Notes under the pieces: model-generated
Seen by the model: the letters and a program-made list of their open reading frames with translations, nothing else
The model's database searches: none
Told to the model about the DNA's origin: nothing
In this document: positions 4,898 to 12,065 of the stretch, piece by piece
Layout: every line of letters begins with the position of its first letter
How positions within the stretch are numbered: position 1 is the stretch's first letter
NCBI GenBank assembly: GCA_017461285.1
Contig: JAFTYS010000044.1
Span: 1-14,516 of the forward strand
DNA: 14,516 nt
Direction of reading: 5' to 3'
From: Bacteroidales bacterium
GTDB taxonomy: Bacteria; Bacteroidota; Bacteroidia; Bacteroidales; UBA932
Program-made: the position numbers and the translations under genes

Positions 4898-6919
4898 ATG
4901 AAAAAGATTCTCTTTACATTGGCAGCGGCCTGCGCACTTGCAGCAGGATGCGCACAGACTGTGGAGCCGGAAATCGGTACCGGTAATCCGTATCTTCCTC
5001 TTTGGGAGCATCTTCCTGACGGCGAGCCGCGCGTCTTCGAAGATCCAGACAACCCAGGAAAGTACCGTGCATACATCATCGGTTCACACGACCTCAGGGT
5101 AGGCAGCTACTGCGGTCCTGACATCCGCATGTGGTCAGCTCCGGTAGAAGACCTCACAGCTTGGGTGGACGAAGGTCCTATCTTCACATACAACATCGAC
5201 AACCAGTGGGACGTGATGTACGCTCCTGACCTCGTGGAGGTGAACTGGAGAGACGGCAAGAGAGAATATTATCTCTATCCTCACAGCCGCGGCTGGGGCC
5301 GCGAGGCTCTGATCGCGAAGAGCGACCGTCCTGACGGACCTTTCACTGTAGTCAATGCAACAGAAGACGGCAGAAGAGCAGTTGAGGGCAGCATCCTCGG
5401 ATTCGACCCATCCATCTTCGTAGAACAGATCACAGACCCTAAGGATCCTGACTATAACATCGGTTTCCGCGCATACGGCTACTGGGGATTCCAGAGGTCG
5501 TCGGCTGTCGAGCTCGACCAGAACACGATGTATTCTGCAAGGCCAGGCGGCACATACATCCCTTACTTCATCCCTGCAAGCTTCCGTTACGGAGTCGTGA
5601 GAAAGGTTCCGGGAGTAACAGAATTCCCTGCACTCTACAAGGACCAGAAGCCGGAAGACTTCAACTTCTTCGAGGCATCTTCAATCCGCAAGGTTGGCAA
5701 CAAGTACGTGATGATCTTCTCAGGATATTCAGGTCCTGACTATGGAGTGGGAAGTTCTAACTCAACCCTCCGCTATGCATACGGTGACTCACCTCTCGGA
5801 CCTTGGAGAAGCGGCGGTGTCCTCGTGGACTCACGCGGTATCGTCCTCAACCAGGACGGAACAGCCCTCAAGGAGACAAATGCAGCCCACAACACCCACG
5901 GCTCGATCGAGCAGATCAACGGCAAGTGGTATGCATTCTACCATCGTCCTCCACGCGGATTCGGTTTCGCACGCCAGCCTATGGTCGCTCCTGTAACCAT
6001 CCAGTGGGACGAGAAGCCTGTCGCTGAAGGCGGTACAGTCGTCATCCGCGGCTATGACCCATATGCGGAAGACGGCATCTGGGATGCAAAGGCAGCCAAC
6101 GGCGACCATTACACAGGTGCTGAGGTCACTTCAGAAGGCTTCCAGATCTACGGTCTTGCTCCATACAAGTACTATTCTGCAGGATACGCATGCTACTATT
6201 CTGACGTAAGAAGCCAGCAGGACTCTTGGGACATCTGGGACAACAGCATGCCTGTAGAGGTTTCCGACGGTGACATCGTGGGATTCAAGTACTTCGGTTT
6301 CGAAGGCCTCGCAGAGGCAAAGGACGGTCTGAAGCCGTTCGAAGGCACAGTAAAGGGCAACAAGACCATGCTCAACGTATTCCTCGCTCCTAAGACAGAG
6401 GCTTCGTTCAAGGTCAATGTATGGATCGACGGACCATGGGACAACGAGACATGGAACGGAAAGAAGATCGGCGAGATCACAGTTCCAGCAGGTTCTGCAG
6501 ACAAGGTTACAGGATATGCGATCGATGTTGCCGAGGCTGTTGAAGGTCTGGCAGGAAAGCATGCGATATACCTCGTTGCTGAAGGCGAAGGCGACCTCTG
6601 CACACTCATGGGACTCGGTTTCACAAAGGACGGAAAGAAGATGAAGTTCCCTGCAGCTCCGGTTGTAAGCATTTCAGTCAACGGACAGGCTCTCGAGATG
6701 CCTTCTGTTCCTGTAAGGTCTACAAACGAGAACGGTCTCGTGACATATGACCAGTATGAGGTCAAGTGCCCTATGCCTGCAGAAGGCGCTTCTGTAAAGG
6801 CCAGCGCCGACAATAAGGCTGTCAAGGTCAACGTAGGAAAACCTGCAGACGGAAAGGCTGTAGTTACATTCGACTACAACGGAACTGTAAAAACTTACAC
6901 CGTTGTTTTTGAAAAATAA
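4898..6919 (+). CDS. Glycoside hydrolase family 43 lipoprotein with CBM6-like domain
   Basis: A 673-residue lipoprotein: lipobox LAAGC with lipidated Cys18. The GH43 propeller starts at GNPYLPLWEHLPDGEPR and shows the base Asp49 in VFEDPDNPG, a modulator Asp170 in GFDPSIF and an acid Glu259 in FNFFEASSIRK; the later NTHGSIE segment (about 332-338) carries the His commonly found near the propeller centre. A beta-sandwich of CBM6 type (about 400-590, with YYSDVRSQ, VGFKYFGF and NVFLAPK stretches) follows, then an extra Ig-like C-terminal domain (about 600-673, ending YTVVFEK). It shares catalytic family with its upstream neighbour but little sequence, so it belongs to another GH43 subfamily and probably cleaves a different linkage of the same arabinose-, xylose- or galactose-containing glycan. 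No promoter is seen in the 13-nt gap, so it is co-transcribed. The residue assignments are from motif reading. Confidence 0.88.
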   Translation: MKKILFTLAAACALAAGCAQTVEPEIGTGNPYLPLWEHLPDGEPRVFEDPDNPGKYRAYIIGSHDLRVGSYCGPDIRMWSAPVEDLTAWVDEGPIFTYNIDNQWDVMYAPDLVEVNWRDGKREYYLYPHSRGWGREALIAKSDRPDGPFTVVNATEDGRRAVEGSILGFDPSIFVEQITDPKDPDYNIGFRAYGYWGFQRSSAVELDQNTMYSARPGGTYIPYFIPASFRYGVVRKVPGVTEFPALYKDQKPEDFNFFEASSIRKVGNKYVMIFSGYSGPDYGVGSSNSTLRYAYGDSPLGPWRSGGVLVDSRGIVLNQDGTALKETNAAHNTHGSIEQINGKWYAFYHRPPRGFGFARQPMVAPVTIQWDEKPVAEGGTVVIRGYDPYAEDGIWDAKAANGDHYTGAEVTSEGFQIYGLAPYKYYSAGYACYYSDVRSQQDSWDIWDNSMPVEVSDGDIVGFKYFGFEGLAEAKDGLKPFEGTVKGNKTMLNVFLAPKTEASFKVNVWIDGPWDNETWNGKKIGEITVPAGSADKVTGYAIDVAEAVEGLAGKHAIYLVAEGEGDLCTLMGLGFTKDGKKMKFPAAPVVSISVNGQALEMPSVPVRSTNENGLVTYDQYEVKCPMPAEGASVKASADNKAVKVNVGKPADGKAVVTFDYNGTVKTYTVVFEK

Positions 6920-6928
6920 TTTTTTTCA

Positions 6929-6936
6929 TATATTTG
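6929..6936 (+). promoter_or_regulatory. Promoter of first small barrel gene
   Basis: TATATTTG matches the -7 consensus, 43 nt before the ATG at 6980. A TTTG at 6908-6911, inside the end of the GH43 gene, sits 17 nt upstream and could serve as -33. No strong terminator separates it from the GH43 unit; only an AT-only hairpin (GAAAAA/TTTTTC, 6911-6927) spans the stop. Confidence 0.5.
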
Positions 6937-6979
6937 TATCTGATAAAAGTGTGATACTTTAACCAAAATCTAAAATAAC

Positions 6980-7402
6980 ATGAAAAAGATCATCGCAATC
7001 GCAGCACTCGTACTCGGTTTTGCAGTCGCTGCATCAGCTCAGCCAAAGGCTCTCGGTCTCCGTATCGGTTACGGTGCAGAACTCAGCTACCAGCACAATG
7101 TAGGTTCAAACTTCATCGAGGCTGACCTCGGACTCGCAAGCTTCAAGAGCCTCCAGGTAGCAGCTACCTACAACTTCAACATCGCAGAATTCGGTCAGGG
7201 ATTCAAGTTCTACGCAGGCCCTGGTATCGGTCTCGGTTTCGCTGAGCAGCTCAGCGTGGGTATCGCAGGACAGGCAGGTATCGAATATAACTTCGCATCA
7301 GCTCCTATCCAGCTCTCTCTCGATGTAAGGCCTTACTTTGACTTTGTAGGTGTAGGTCTTGTAGGCTGGTATCCACACCTTGGCGTACGCTACAACTTCT
7401 AA
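6980..7402 (+). CDS. Small outer-membrane beta-barrel protein (paralogue 1)
   Basis: A 140-residue exported protein. Signal peptide MKKIIAIAALVLGFAVAASAQ, cleavage probably after ASA. The mature 120 residues are alternating hydrophobic/polar beta strands rich in Gly and aromatics, for example GLRIGYGAELSYQHN, FKFYAGPGIGLGF and GIEYNFASAPIQLSLDVRPY, and the chain ends VRYNF with the C-terminal Phe typical of barrels inserted by BamA. About eight short strands fit an OmpX/OmpA-barrel size. It is clearly related to the next gene. Codon choice is narrow (CTC for Leu, GCA for Ala, GGT for Gly), which suggests high expression. No enzymatic motif is present; the role is structural or adhesive at best guess. 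Confidence 0.85.
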   Translation: MKKIIAIAALVLGFAVAASAQPKALGLRIGYGAELSYQHNVGSNFIEADLGLASFKSLQVAATYNFNIAEFGQGFKFYAGPGIGLGFAEQLSVGIAGQAGIEYNFASAPIQLSLDVRPYFDFVGVGLVGWYPHLGVRYNF

Positions 7403-7420
7403 TACCTTTAGAATATAAAA

Positions 7421-7455
7421 AATGACGGCTGCAGTACAGCGGCCGTCATTTTTTT
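7421..7455 (+). terminator. Strong intrinsic terminator between the two barrel genes
   Basis: AATGACGGC (7421-7429) pairs perfectly with GCCGTCATT (7442-7450); a G-T wobble and an inner GC/GC pair extend the stem over the loop AGTACA, and a T-run to 7455 follows. The A-run before it (7415-7422) would let it act in both directions. Confidence 0.92.
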
Positions 7456-7458
7456 GCG

Positions 7459-7466
7459 TATATTTG
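7459..7466 (+). promoter_or_regulatory. Promoter of second small barrel gene
   Basis: TATATTTG, the same octamer as in front of the upstream paralogue, lies 27 nt before the ATG at 7494 and directly after the terminator. The -33 position falls inside the terminator stem and has no TTTG. Confidence 0.5.
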
Positions 7467-7493
7467 AAGTTTGAACAATAAAACGACACAAAC

Positions 7494-8075
7494 ATGAAAA
7501 GATTCCTCATTACCATCGCCATCATTCTGGGTGGAACCGCAGCAGCATTCGCACAGCCAAGATCTGCAGGTTTGAGAATTGGAGCAACCGGCCTTGATGC
7601 CGTATATCAGCATACTACTTTAAATAAGGACGAATTCATAGAAGGCACCATCGGCTTGGATTTCGGAGTAAAAGGAAACGCCGGCTTCAAGATCGGAGGA
7701 GCATATAACATGGTTCTAGCACGTCCGGCACTCACAAACAAGGGTTCATGGGCAATTTATGCAGGTCCGGCAGCCGCATTCGGAAACGTATACGACATGG
7801 TCACATACGAGGTCTTCGACGAGAAGGTCAAGTATCCTGACAACGGTTTCCTCTTCGCTGTGGGAGGCCAGGCAGGCGTCGAGTATAATTTCGAGGATTT
7901 CCCTATCCAGGTTTCCGTTGACATCAGGCCTATGGTCGGCATCCATGTCAATGACGGAAAGTTCCGCGACCCTTCGACAAACATAGTCGTGGAAGGTTTC
8001 GAAAGCAAGTCAGGTTTCTACGGAAACGGACTGACCGGCTTCATACCTCACCTGTCAGTCCGCTATAGATTCTAG
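7494..8075 (+). CDS. Small outer-membrane beta-barrel protein (paralogue 2)
   Basis: A 193-residue exported protein with signal peptide MKRFLITIAIILGGTAAAFAQ. It aligns with the upstream gene at both ends: QPRSAGLRIG against QPKALGLRIG, GGQAGVEYNF--FPIQVSVDIRP against AGQAGIEYNF--APIQLSLDVRP, and PHLSVRYRF against PHLGVRYNF. The extra 53 residues fall mainly in loops (around ARPALTNKGSW, the YDMVTYEVFDEKVKYPDNG segment and the acidic stretch VNDGKFRDPSTN), as expected for surface-exposed barrel loops. The terminal Phe supports outer-membrane insertion. It is a tandem duplicate with its own promoter; its 3' end faces the minus-strand operon at a distance of 10 nt with no evident terminator between. 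Confidence 0.85.
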   Translation: MKRFLITIAIILGGTAAAFAQPRSAGLRIGATGLDAVYQHTTLNKDEFIEGTIGLDFGVKGNAGFKIGGAYNMVLARPALTNKGSWAIYAGPAAAFGNVYDMVTYEVFDEKVKYPDNGFLFAVGGQAGVEYNFEDFPIQVSVDIRPMVGIHVNDGKFRDPSTNIVVEGFESKSGFYGNGLTGFIPHLSVRYRF

Positions 8076-8085
8076 AATATCAAGA

Positions 8086-9585
8086 TCAGGACAGGTACAG
8101 GATCTTTGCCTGACCGTTATCCATTCCTACCATGGTCATGCCGATTGTCGCTCCGATAAACGTCGGATCGCAGACCAGATATTTCTTTCCGCTCAGCATG
8201 ATATAGTCTCCTGTAACTTCTTCGTTGAAGCATACTGCAGTAGCGAGATGGCCCGGATAATAGAGAAGGACTACTTCCAGTCCGAGGAGGTCTCTTACAA
8301 GACGTGAGAAAAGGATAGCGCGGTCTTCGCAATCACAGTAAGGATAATACAGGGTCTCTTCAGGAAAGAAGGTCCTTTCATATCCCCATGCCTCATCGTC
8401 CGTCTTGTACTCGAATGCCGTCTGGACGAAATCTATGAGCACATTGGCAGCCTGCGCCTGCGTCTTTCCTGCAATGGCAGACTTGAGATATGGATAGATC
8501 TGCTTCTTGACATCTTCGCTTATAGGGGCATTGGCAAAGTGGTACCACTGGGAGAACTTGTTGTTCCTCACATATGATGCAGGATAGTCCTCATAGAAAC
8601 TGAGAGCATTCTCATTCACTGACGAGGTAACTGCCAGATCCTTGTTGCGTTTCGCCCTCAATGTGCGTACCGGGGTATTCTTCTTAGCAAAATTCTGCTC
8701 CTTCGAAACGGACAGACGCAGAGACTGCTCGTTAGGGAACTTCGTATCAAACAGATACAGACCGGACACCTTTACATTTTCAGCCAGATAGTATCTCGAT
8801 CCGTCCATCTCCCAATATGTCCTGTTGTACATATCGTCTGCCGTGGCTATCAGAAGGTGAAGATCGTCATTTCCCGAACGTCCCATCCTTATCCTGAATC
8901 CCGATTGGTTCATCAGGAAAGCCCTCAATACCACAGCCTCATTGGTTCCCTTGCCATATACGGCATCAGCGACAGCACCGGTGAGCTTGAGGTATGCCCA
9001 GTCACAGAGCTTCATGCTCTTGCGAAGCTCCTGGGTATCATACAGAAGGTTGTTGTAATCATCCGAAGACAGTGCACCCCACATGTCGGCAACGGCATTC
9101 TCACGACATCCTGCAAGTACGACCTTTTTTGCCGGGTCAAAGCGCACGCTGCAGAGAGAACCGTAGAAACGGAACTGAACCTTCTTTTCCGCAGGTTTCG
9201 GCTTGTATTCGATAGGAGCCACCGATATCGGTTCCGGATCGTCGAACGGTATCGGAACGATCTCGTCAAACGAAAGTTCGTTGTCTTCAGGGATTTCATA
9301 TTCTCCAAGGTCAGGAAGCACGACCGGCTTTACATCAGGCACCTTGTCTTCCGGATTGGTCATAGGATCCTTCGAATCCAGCCACACCCAATACTTCCTC
9401 ATATACTCGGCGAAAGCGGCATTGACACGGCTTCTGTAAGCCTCGAAGTCCGATTCCTTCTTGTTCTTATAGGCGTTGTACTCAGCCTCCCTCTTCTTCT
9501 TGTATTCCTCAAAAGACTGGGCCTGAAGACAGGTCATGCCCGCCGTCAGCAATATGAGCACTATAAATAATCGTTTCATGGTCAT
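8086..9585 (-). CDS. Secreted transglutaminase-like protein with N-terminal charged helical segment
   Basis: A 499-residue exported protein, last in the minus-strand operon. Signal peptide MTMKRLFIVLILLTAGMTCLQAQ; then a charged, probably coiled helix of FEEYKKKREAEYNAYK type (about 25-66), an acidic Pro-rich linker (about 70-125), a middle beta-rich region of unknown type (about 135-330), and a transglutaminase-like domain (about 345-490). The Cys-His-Asp triad is readable: Cys419 in YCDCEDRAILFSRL, His446 in YYPGHLATAV and Asp473 in YLVCDPTFIG. Such domains act as cysteine proteases/amidases or transferases on proteins or peptides; the substrate is unknown, and in this operon wall peptides or envelope proteins are candidates. 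Two ATGs are possible (9585, or 9579 giving MKRLF); the gap to the upstream stop is 14 or 20 nt. No lipobox is seen, so it should be periplasmic or secreted. Confidence 0.85.
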   Translation of the reverse strand: MTMKRLFIVLILLTAGMTCLQAQSFEEYKKKREAEYNAYKNKKESDFEAYRSRVNAAFAEYMRKYWVWLDSKDPMTNPEDKVPDVKPVVLPDLGEYEIPEDNELSFDEIVPIPFDDPEPISVAPIEYKPKPAEKKVQFRFYGSLCSVRFDPAKKVVLAGCRENAVADMWGALSSDDYNNLLYDTQELRKSMKLCDWAYLKLTGAVADAVYGKGTNEAVVLRAFLMNQSGFRIRMGRSGNDDLHLLIATADDMYNRTYWEMDGSRYYLAENVKVSGLYLFDTKFPNEQSLRLSVSKEQNFAKKNTPVRTLRAKRNKDLAVTSSVNENALSFYEDYPASYVRNNKFSQWYHFANAPISEDVKKQIYPYLKSAIAGKTQAQAANVLIDFVQTAFEYKTDDEAWGYERTFFPEETLYYPYCDCEDRAILFSRLVRDLLGLEVVLLYYPGHLATAVCFNEEVTGDYIMLSGKKYLVCDPTFIGATIGMTMVGMDNGQAKILYLS

Positions 9586-9599
9586 CTACAGGATATTGA

Positions 9600-12065
9600 T
9601 TATCTTTCGTATTCGTATATCTGTCTGACTTCCTTATCCGAAAGGGCGCGGGTGTTATAGATTCTCAGGTTGTCGACAGTCATTGTCGCTCCAGCTGCCT
9701 TCGCGTATGGTCCTCCGAAAAGGAACTTGGTTCCTCTGCCGATATCGTTATAGGTACAGTTGTCAATAGCCTGTCTGTCCACAAGAGTGCCGTTCATATA
9801 AAGGCACACGATATCACTTACATATTTTTCAATAGATACCGTTATCACGATATGAGTCCATTCGTTATCCTTCAACTGAACATGAGACAGGTCATTGCCG
9901 GTATCATAAGAAAGATGATACATCAGAGAGTATCCGTTCTGCATGTATACCAGCTGACCGCCCTTCATGAGCATACCATCCGACACACCGTATGATCCGC
10001 TCGATGCGACATGGAAGACGTGACCGTCAGACATGCCCTTTACCCAGAAAGAAACGGTATAGTAATAATTGTCAATCATCGACTCTGGCACATTCATATA
10101 GCTCTCGTCAGACGAGACGAACTTTATTGCCTTTGTGCCGTTCATTCCATCAACGAACTTCGGTTCATTGAGGCCGACACCATCATAGCCTCCGTCCACG
10201 GTATTATTGCAATTACCTTCGAAAGTATAGTACACATACAGGCCTGAGGTAGGGTTGGCCGGTGCGGCAGGCGTCGTGAAGACAACGTCATTTCCATAGA
10301 AGATCTTGCCCTCGGATGTCTTTACATAAGCCGAAACATAGTACTTGGTTTCAGCGTCCAGACCGGTCGCCGATGCAGTGAACGTATCGTCAGCAACGAC
10401 ATGGGCATCAGATATCGACGGAACGCCTGTCTTGTTCCAGCAGAAACCCATTTCCGTAACGATATGGCCGTTATATGCGGTTATCGACGCCGTGAAATCC
10501 GCCGACCTGTATGTATAGTCGCTCACTTCAGTCAAGATCTGGACTGGGGTTTTCTCCGTCCTGAACGAGGTCTGGTCGCCATAGGTGGTTCCCATCTCAT
10601 TGACAGCATATGCTCTTACATAATACTTCGTGTCCGACTGAAGGGATTTGAGTTCACTTGTGAATGAGGACATCGAGACTGCGGCACCGTGGTCGGTCTT
10701 GCTGCCGTTGGTCAAGGTAGGATTGCCTGTCGTATTCCATACATGTCCGTAGGCAGATATCTTTCCGCCTCCGTCTGACACAAGCATACCCTTGGCTGTC
10801 GCAGAAGTGCTTGTCACATCCGCAACATCCATCACTGTGAGGACTTCCGGAGCGACAGGGAGGGCGGAAGTAGTGAACGAGAGCACCTCGCTGCTGTAGG
10901 CTGTTCCTTCCGAATTCTCTGCAAATGCCCTGACATAATATCTGGTCGAATTTTCAAGTCCGGACAGAGTGGCTGTTATCGAGCATGGAGAGCTGCAGTC
11001 TCCAAGATTTGCAATCTTGTCACCTACAGTAGGTTCTGACGCCGTTCCATAACAGAATCCATGGCGGGTAACCAGCGAACTTCCTATAGAGGCTACGGTT
11101 CCTTTGAGCACAGCGCCGTCATAAGTGATATCCGAAACACTTTCCATAATTACGGTAGGAGCACTCTGAACAGGAACTTCCATCTTTACAGGAACAGATA
11201 TTTCTCCTCCGTCAGCATAGAATGTTACAGTAGAATTGTACTTGCCTGCAGCAAGTCCGGCGCGAGAGAGTATCACATTGAGATAGTCGCTGTCTGTCAC
11301 AGTGCCTGTCGTCTTGCTGAGGGTCAGCCAGCTGTTTTCTGCACTTGCAGTATACTTTATGGACCCGTTGCCGGTATTCACCAGCTTGACCTGGATGGAA
11401 GTCTCCAATGTACCGAAATCAAGAAGACCTGGCTCGACGGTAAGCTTGACGGCATCTACAGCGACCTTTACCTTTATGACAGCCGTTCCTCCGTTGGATG
11501 TCACAACAAGAGATTCCGAGTAGCTTCCCCGGTCAAGGCCTTCCCTTGAGACCGTTACAACCACCGACGACACCTGTCCTGTAGTCTCACCCTCGAGAGA
11601 ACTGCATGTCAGCCATGGAATATCTTCAGCGATATCCCAAGACAACGTGCCCTTGCCGACATTCGTGATGTCGAAGGCAAGAGTGGTTGTCTCACTGCCG
11701 AAGTCCAGCAACTCAGGAGTAACCTTTATCACCGGCTGGACCGGAGTCATGGAAACCTGGACACTGGAAATCATTCCGGCCTTCACAGAGACCTTCTGGC
11801 TCTCATCCATGTATCCGTCCTTGACAAATGACACAGTATATTCCGAAGGATCGAGATCTTCGAACGAGAAGGTGCCGTCGCTGCCGGTAAGCTGCGAAAG
11901 ACCTCCTGGAGAAAGGGTAACCTTCACTCCGGAGAGCACCGAACCAGTCTGGGAATCCTTGACAACTCCGGAAACACCTCCAAACATCTCAACCACAGGC
12001 TGCGTACAGCCTGCAAGCAGGACCAGTATAGCTGACAATATTGCAAAACAATTCTTCATGGTCAT
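9600..12065 (-). CDS. Multidomain envelope lipoprotein: carboxypeptidase-regulatory-like, BACON-like x2, FN3-like x3, LamG-like
   Basis: An 821-residue lipoprotein with lipobox LLAGC, lipidated Cys20. Domains in order: a carboxypeptidase-regulatory-like beta-sandwich (about 28-108, GVVKDSQTGSVLSGVKVTL, DGTFSFEDLDPSEYTVSF); two BACON-like repeats (about 111-203 and 207-298, each with LLDFG, a WLT motif and a G-Y-S-T/V strand); three FN3-like repeats (about 303-398, 405-502 and 508-597, each ending YYV-A-A---G--Y---FT/RT); and a LamG/concanavalin A-like domain (about 605-821, with VYYTFEGN, SFWVKG, EWTHIVITVS and LYMNGTLVDRQ). BACON and LamG domains bind glycans or proteins, and the FN3-like units act as spacers, so it is probably a binding or adhesion lipoprotein; no catalytic domain is seen. 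The ATG at 12065 overlaps the mltC-like stop as TAATG; ATG 12059 is the alternative. A longer frame to 12281 would overlap mltC and remove the signal peptide. Confidence 0.87.
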   Translation of the reverse strand: MTMKNCFAILSAILVLLAGCTQPVVEMFGGVSGVVKDSQTGSVLSGVKVTLSPGGLSQLTGSDGTFSFEDLDPSEYTVSFVKDGYMDESQKVSVKAGMISSVQVSMTPVQPVIKVTPELLDFGSETTTLAFDITNVGKGTLSWDIAEDIPWLTCSSLEGETTGQVSSVVVTVSREGLDRGSYSESLVVTSNGGTAVIKVKVAVDAVKLTVEPGLLDFGTLETSIQVKLVNTGNGSIKYTASAENSWLTLSKTTGTVTDSDYLNVILSRAGLAAGKYNSTVTFYADGGEISVPVKMEVPVQSAPTVIMESVSDITYDGAVLKGTVASIGSSLVTRHGFCYGTASEPTVGDKIANLGDCSSPCSITATLSGLENSTRYYVRAFAENSEGTAYSSEVLSFTTSALPVAPEVLTVMDVADVTSTSATAKGMLVSDGGGKISAYGHVWNTTGNPTLTNGSKTDHGAAVSMSSFTSELKSLQSDTKYYVRAYAVNEMGTTYGDQTSFRTEKTPVQILTEVSDYTYRSADFTASITAYNGHIVTEMGFCWNKTGVPSISDAHVVADDTFTASATGLDAETKYYVSAYVKTSEGKIFYGNDVVFTTPAAPANPTSGLYVYYTFEGNCNNTVDGGYDGVGLNEPKFVDGMNGTKAIKFVSSDESYMNVPESMIDNYYYTVSFWVKGMSDGHVFHVASSGSYGVSDGMLMKGGQLVYMQNGYSLMYHLSYDTGNDLSHVQLKDNEWTHIVITVSIEKYVSDIVCLYMNGTLVDRQAIDNCTYNDIGRGTKFLFGGPYAKAAGATMTVDNLRIYNTRALSDKEVRQIYEYER

